In this document: positions 40,324 through 42,226 of the stretch, one piece after another | Layout: the number at the start of each line of letters is the position of its first letter | Position numbering within the stretch: position 1 is the stretch's first letter | NCBI GenBank assembly: GCA_021201095.1 | Contig: JAJQFO010000130.1 | Span: forward strand, 1 to 42,226 | DNA length: 42,226 nucleotides | Direction: 5' to 3' | From: Lachnospiraceae bacterium | GTDB lineage: Bacteria; Bacillota; Clostridia; Lachnospirales; Lachnospiraceae | Program-made: the position numbers and the translations under genes | The notes under the pieces: generated by a model | Database searches by the model: none | Seen by the model: the letters and a program-made list of their open reading frames with translations, nothing else | What the model was told of the DNA's origin: nothing

Positions 40324-41577
40324 ATGCCGGAAACAAAGAACAATCAGGAGAAGAATCATTTTACAGTAGAAGAGATCCGCAAAGATTTTCCGCTCCTTCA
40401 GAATACAGATTATGCCTATCTGGATAACTCTGCGACCTCTCAGAAGCCTGTGCAGGTGCTGGAGGCGGTGCGTAAGTTTTATGAGACGAAAAATGCCAAC
40501 CCATTCCGCGGGCTGTATCCTTTGAGCGAGGAGGCAACGGAGGCTTATGAGGACGCGCGGGAAACGGTGCGGGCGTTTATCAACGCAAAGAGCACGGAGG
40601 AGATTATTTTCACGCGAAACGCGTCGGAGAGCCTCAATCTGGTCGCTTACAGCCTGGGCAGTCTTCTTTTTGAGCCAGGCGATGAGATTGTGGTCAGCAT
40701 CGCCGAGCATCACAGCAATATGCTGCCCTGGAGGGCGGCGGCGGAGCGTGCAGGGGCAAAGGTTGTCTATCTGGAGTGCGCCCCGGACGGAGCGTTTACA
40801 GAAGAAATGCTCCGCGATGTGCTGACAGAGCGGACGCGTCTGGTGGCGATTACGCAGGTTTCCAACGTCTTTGGCCGCAAAAATGACATCCGCCGCTTTG
40901 CGGAAATCTGTCATGAGCGGGGCATCGTAATCGTAGCGGATGGGGCACAGAGCGTGCCGCACATGCCGGTTGACGTGCAGGAGCTGGACGTAGATTTTCT
41001 GGCATTTTCCGGGCACAAAATGCTCGCCCCGGACGGCATTGGCGTCCTCTATGGAAAGAAAAAATGGCTGCAGAAGATGCCGCCATTCTTAAGCGGCGGG
41101 GAGATGATTGAATCCGTCACCCGCGATAAAATCATCTATGCCGAGCTGCCGCACAAGTTTGAGGCCGGGACCGTCAATGCTGGCGGAGCCGTGGGACTTG
41201 CCGAGGCGATCCGCTATATTCAGAATCTGGGCTTTGACTGGATCGAGGAGCGGGAGCAGGCTCTGACAGCGCTGGCTTACGCGCAGATGAAGGAGATCCC
41301 GGGCGTGCGCATATTTGGCTCTGAGGATCCGCTGGACCATCATGGAATTCTGACCTTTACGGTAGACGGCGTACATCCGCACGATGTCTCCGAGATCCTG
41401 AGCGCCTCCAAAATTGCGGTGCGGGCGGGACATCACTGTGCGCAGCCTCTGATGGGGCATCTGAAGGTCGGCTCCACGACCAGAGCCAGTATCGCCTTTT
41501 ATAATACGGAAGAAGAAATCCTGCGCTTCACAGAAGCACTTAGCCAGGTAAGGAGGGTCATGGGATATGGAAAATAG
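40324..41577 (+). CDS. sufS: Cysteine desulfurase SufS
   Basis: 417 residues, PLP-dependent group II desulfurase. It strips sulfur from cysteine for cluster assembly. YLDNSATSQKP at the start, EHHSNMLPW, ADGAQSVPHMPVDV, FLAFSGHKMLAPDGIGVLYG with the PLP lysine, and GHHCAQPLM with the catalytic Cys. The ATG at 40324 has AAAGGAAC upstream; the extension to 40234 has no conservation. Its end overlaps sufU by 11 nt, so the sulfur donor and its partner are co-translated. Confidence 0.96.
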   Translation: MPETKNNQEKNHFTVEEIRKDFPLLQNTDYAYLDNSATSQKPVQVLEAVRKFYETKNANPFRGLYPLSEEATEAYEDARETVRAFINAKSTEEIIFTRNASESLNLVAYSLGSLLFEPGDEIVVSIAEHHSNMLPWRAAAERAGAKVVYLECAPDGAFTEEMLRDVLTERTRLVAITQVSNVFGRKNDIRRFAEICHERGIVIVADGAQSVPHMPVDVQELDVDFLAFSGHKMLAPDGIGVLYGKKKWLQKMPPFLSGGEMIESVTRDKIIYAELPHKFEAGTVNAGGAVGLAEAIRYIQNLGFDWIEEREQALTALAYAQMKEIPGVRIFGSEDPLDHHGILTFTVDGVHPHDVSEILSASKIAVRAGHHCAQPLMGHLKVGSTTRASIAFYNTEEEILRFTEALSQVRRVMGYGK

Positions 41578-41992
41578 AACCTTTTACAACGAAATACTGA
41601 TCGATCACAACCAGCACCCCGGCCACAAGCATGAGCTCCCGGATGCAAATCTCATCCTGGAGGGCGTCAATCCGAGCTGCGGCGACGATATATTTCTCCA
41701 TCTGAAGGTCGAAAACGATACCATCGTGGACGGCTCCTTTGTCGGCGACGGCTGCGCAATTTCACAGGCGTCCGCGGACATGATGCTCGATCTGGTCATC
41801 GGAAAATCAAAGGACGAAGCCCTTCATCTGGCAGATCTGTTCCGGCGCATGATTCACGGAGAGATCACAGAAGAGGAGATGGAGGAGCTCGAAGAAGCCG
41901 GAGCCTTGCAGGATATCGCTCATATGCCCGCCCGCGTAAAATGCGCCATGCTCGGGTGGCGGACCATGAAAGAGATGATTGAGCAGGAGTAA
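41567..41992 (+). CDS. sufU: SufU sulfur-transfer/scaffold protein
   Basis: 141 residues. Conserved ligands Cys38 (NPSCGDD), Asp40, Cys63 (GDGCAIS) and Cys126 (RVKCAMLGW) form the zinc site through which SufU accepts sulfur from SufS in Gram-positive bacteria. The insert between the second and third cysteines is longer than in IscU, as expected for SufU. The ATG at 41567 is inside the end of sufS with AGGAGGG upstream. It is the last gene of the operon. Confidence 0.96.
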   Translation: MENRTFYNEILIDHNQHPGHKHELPDANLILEGVNPSCGDDIFLHLKVENDTIVDGSFVGDGCAISQASADMMLDLVIGKSKDEALHLADLFRRMIHGEITEEEMEELEEAGALQDIAHMPARVKCAMLGWRTMKEMIEQE

Positions 41993-42041
41993 CATATGGG
42001 GAGGAACGCAAAAACAGAGGTTGAAAAAATCGCCTGGGATA

Positions 42042-42070
42042 TTGACATTTTATCATATTTTGCGTATACT
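42042..42070 (+). promoter_or_regulatory. Near-consensus promoter in front of the 53-bp tandem repeat
   Basis: TTGACA (42042-42047), a 17-bp spacer, TATACT (42065-42070). A transcript starting near 42077 would run straight into the repeat array. Confidence 0.8.
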
Positions 42071-42114
42071 AAAGGCAGGAAGACAGGCGACATCCTGTTG
42101 GTGGACTGACACCT

Positions 42115-42226
42115 AAAATCCGAAATGCAAGCCGGACATATGGGCCGGACGGTTGGCGGACAACAGAAAAATCCGAAATGCAAGCCGGACATATGGGCCG
42201 GACGGTTGGCGGACAACAGAAAAATC
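42115..42226 (+). repeat. 53-bp perfect tandem repeat, two full units plus the start of a third at the window edge
   Basis: Two identical 53-bp units (42115-42167 and 42168-42220) contain GCCGGACATATGGGCCGG and TTGGCGGACAACAG, then a third begins. No unique spacer separates them. All three forward and all three reverse frames stay open across the units, and 53 is not a multiple of 3, so a coding version would cycle through all frames. The array runs off the window. Confidence 0.85.

Noticed and set aside
42115..42226. CRISPR array at the right edge
   Set aside because: The whole 53-bp unit is identical from copy to copy; there are no unique spacers between shorter repeats, and no cas genes are present.

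Overview
The window comes from a low-to-mid GC, spore-forming Firmicute of the class Clostridia, most likely a Lachnospiraceae-type gut anaerobe. This is inferred from Spo0A, a SufCBDSU Fe-S operon, DapF/DapL lysine synthesis, a LoaP-type NusG paralogue, type III pantothenate kinase, an ECF pantothenate transporter, ANTAR control next to glnA, and strong AGGAGG ribosome sites with sigma-A-like promoters. No rRNA, tRNA, phage, IS element or CRISPR array was seen. The ends are cut: a methyltransferase tail on the left and a 53-bp tandem repeat on the right.

Layout. (1) 1-3681: methyltransferase tail, small lipoprotein, large LTA-synthase-like membrane sulfatase with an octapeptide-repeat linker. 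(2) 3802-15069: a sugar block made of response regulator, histidine kinase, YtfQ-like lipoprotein binding protein, GntR/AraR-type repressor on the other strand, second binding protein, double ATPase and two permeases. The genes fit sensing and import of a pentose or furanose sugar. (3) 15370-17395: Na+/phosphate cotransporter behind four 11-bp-phased Pho-box-like repeats. (4) 17524-19712: glnA with a terminator/anti-terminator leader, followed by its probable ANTAR regulator. (5) 19742-20293: AT-rich DUF4258/YgiT toxin-antitoxin-like pair. (6) 20321-25115: dapF, a dapL interrupted by an in-frame TAG, a histidine phosphatase and an AlaX-type editing protein. (7) 25182-29006: polar amino-acid ABC transporter behind a promoter-plus-terminator leader. 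(8) 29146-32450: cytidylate-kinase-like protein, LoaP, Xaa-Pro aminopeptidase. (9) 32762-34274, minus strand: panT-coaX, pantothenate uptake and phosphorylation. (10) 34615-35887: spo0A behind six consecutive hairpins and two 0A boxes. (11) 36061-41992: sufCBDSU. (12) 42042-42226: a near-consensus promoter running into a 53-bp tandem repeat.

The notable material is mostly in regulatory DNA and RNA: candidate attenuators at glnA and glnQ, alternative hairpins in the phosphate-transporter and spo0A leaders, AraR-like half-sites, a 17-bp palindrome at the suf promoter and several dispersed palindromic repeats. In coding DNA the highlights are the amber codon in dapL and low-complexity inserts in several otherwise ordinary enzymes. 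All family assignments come from reading the translated sequence; no database search was run.
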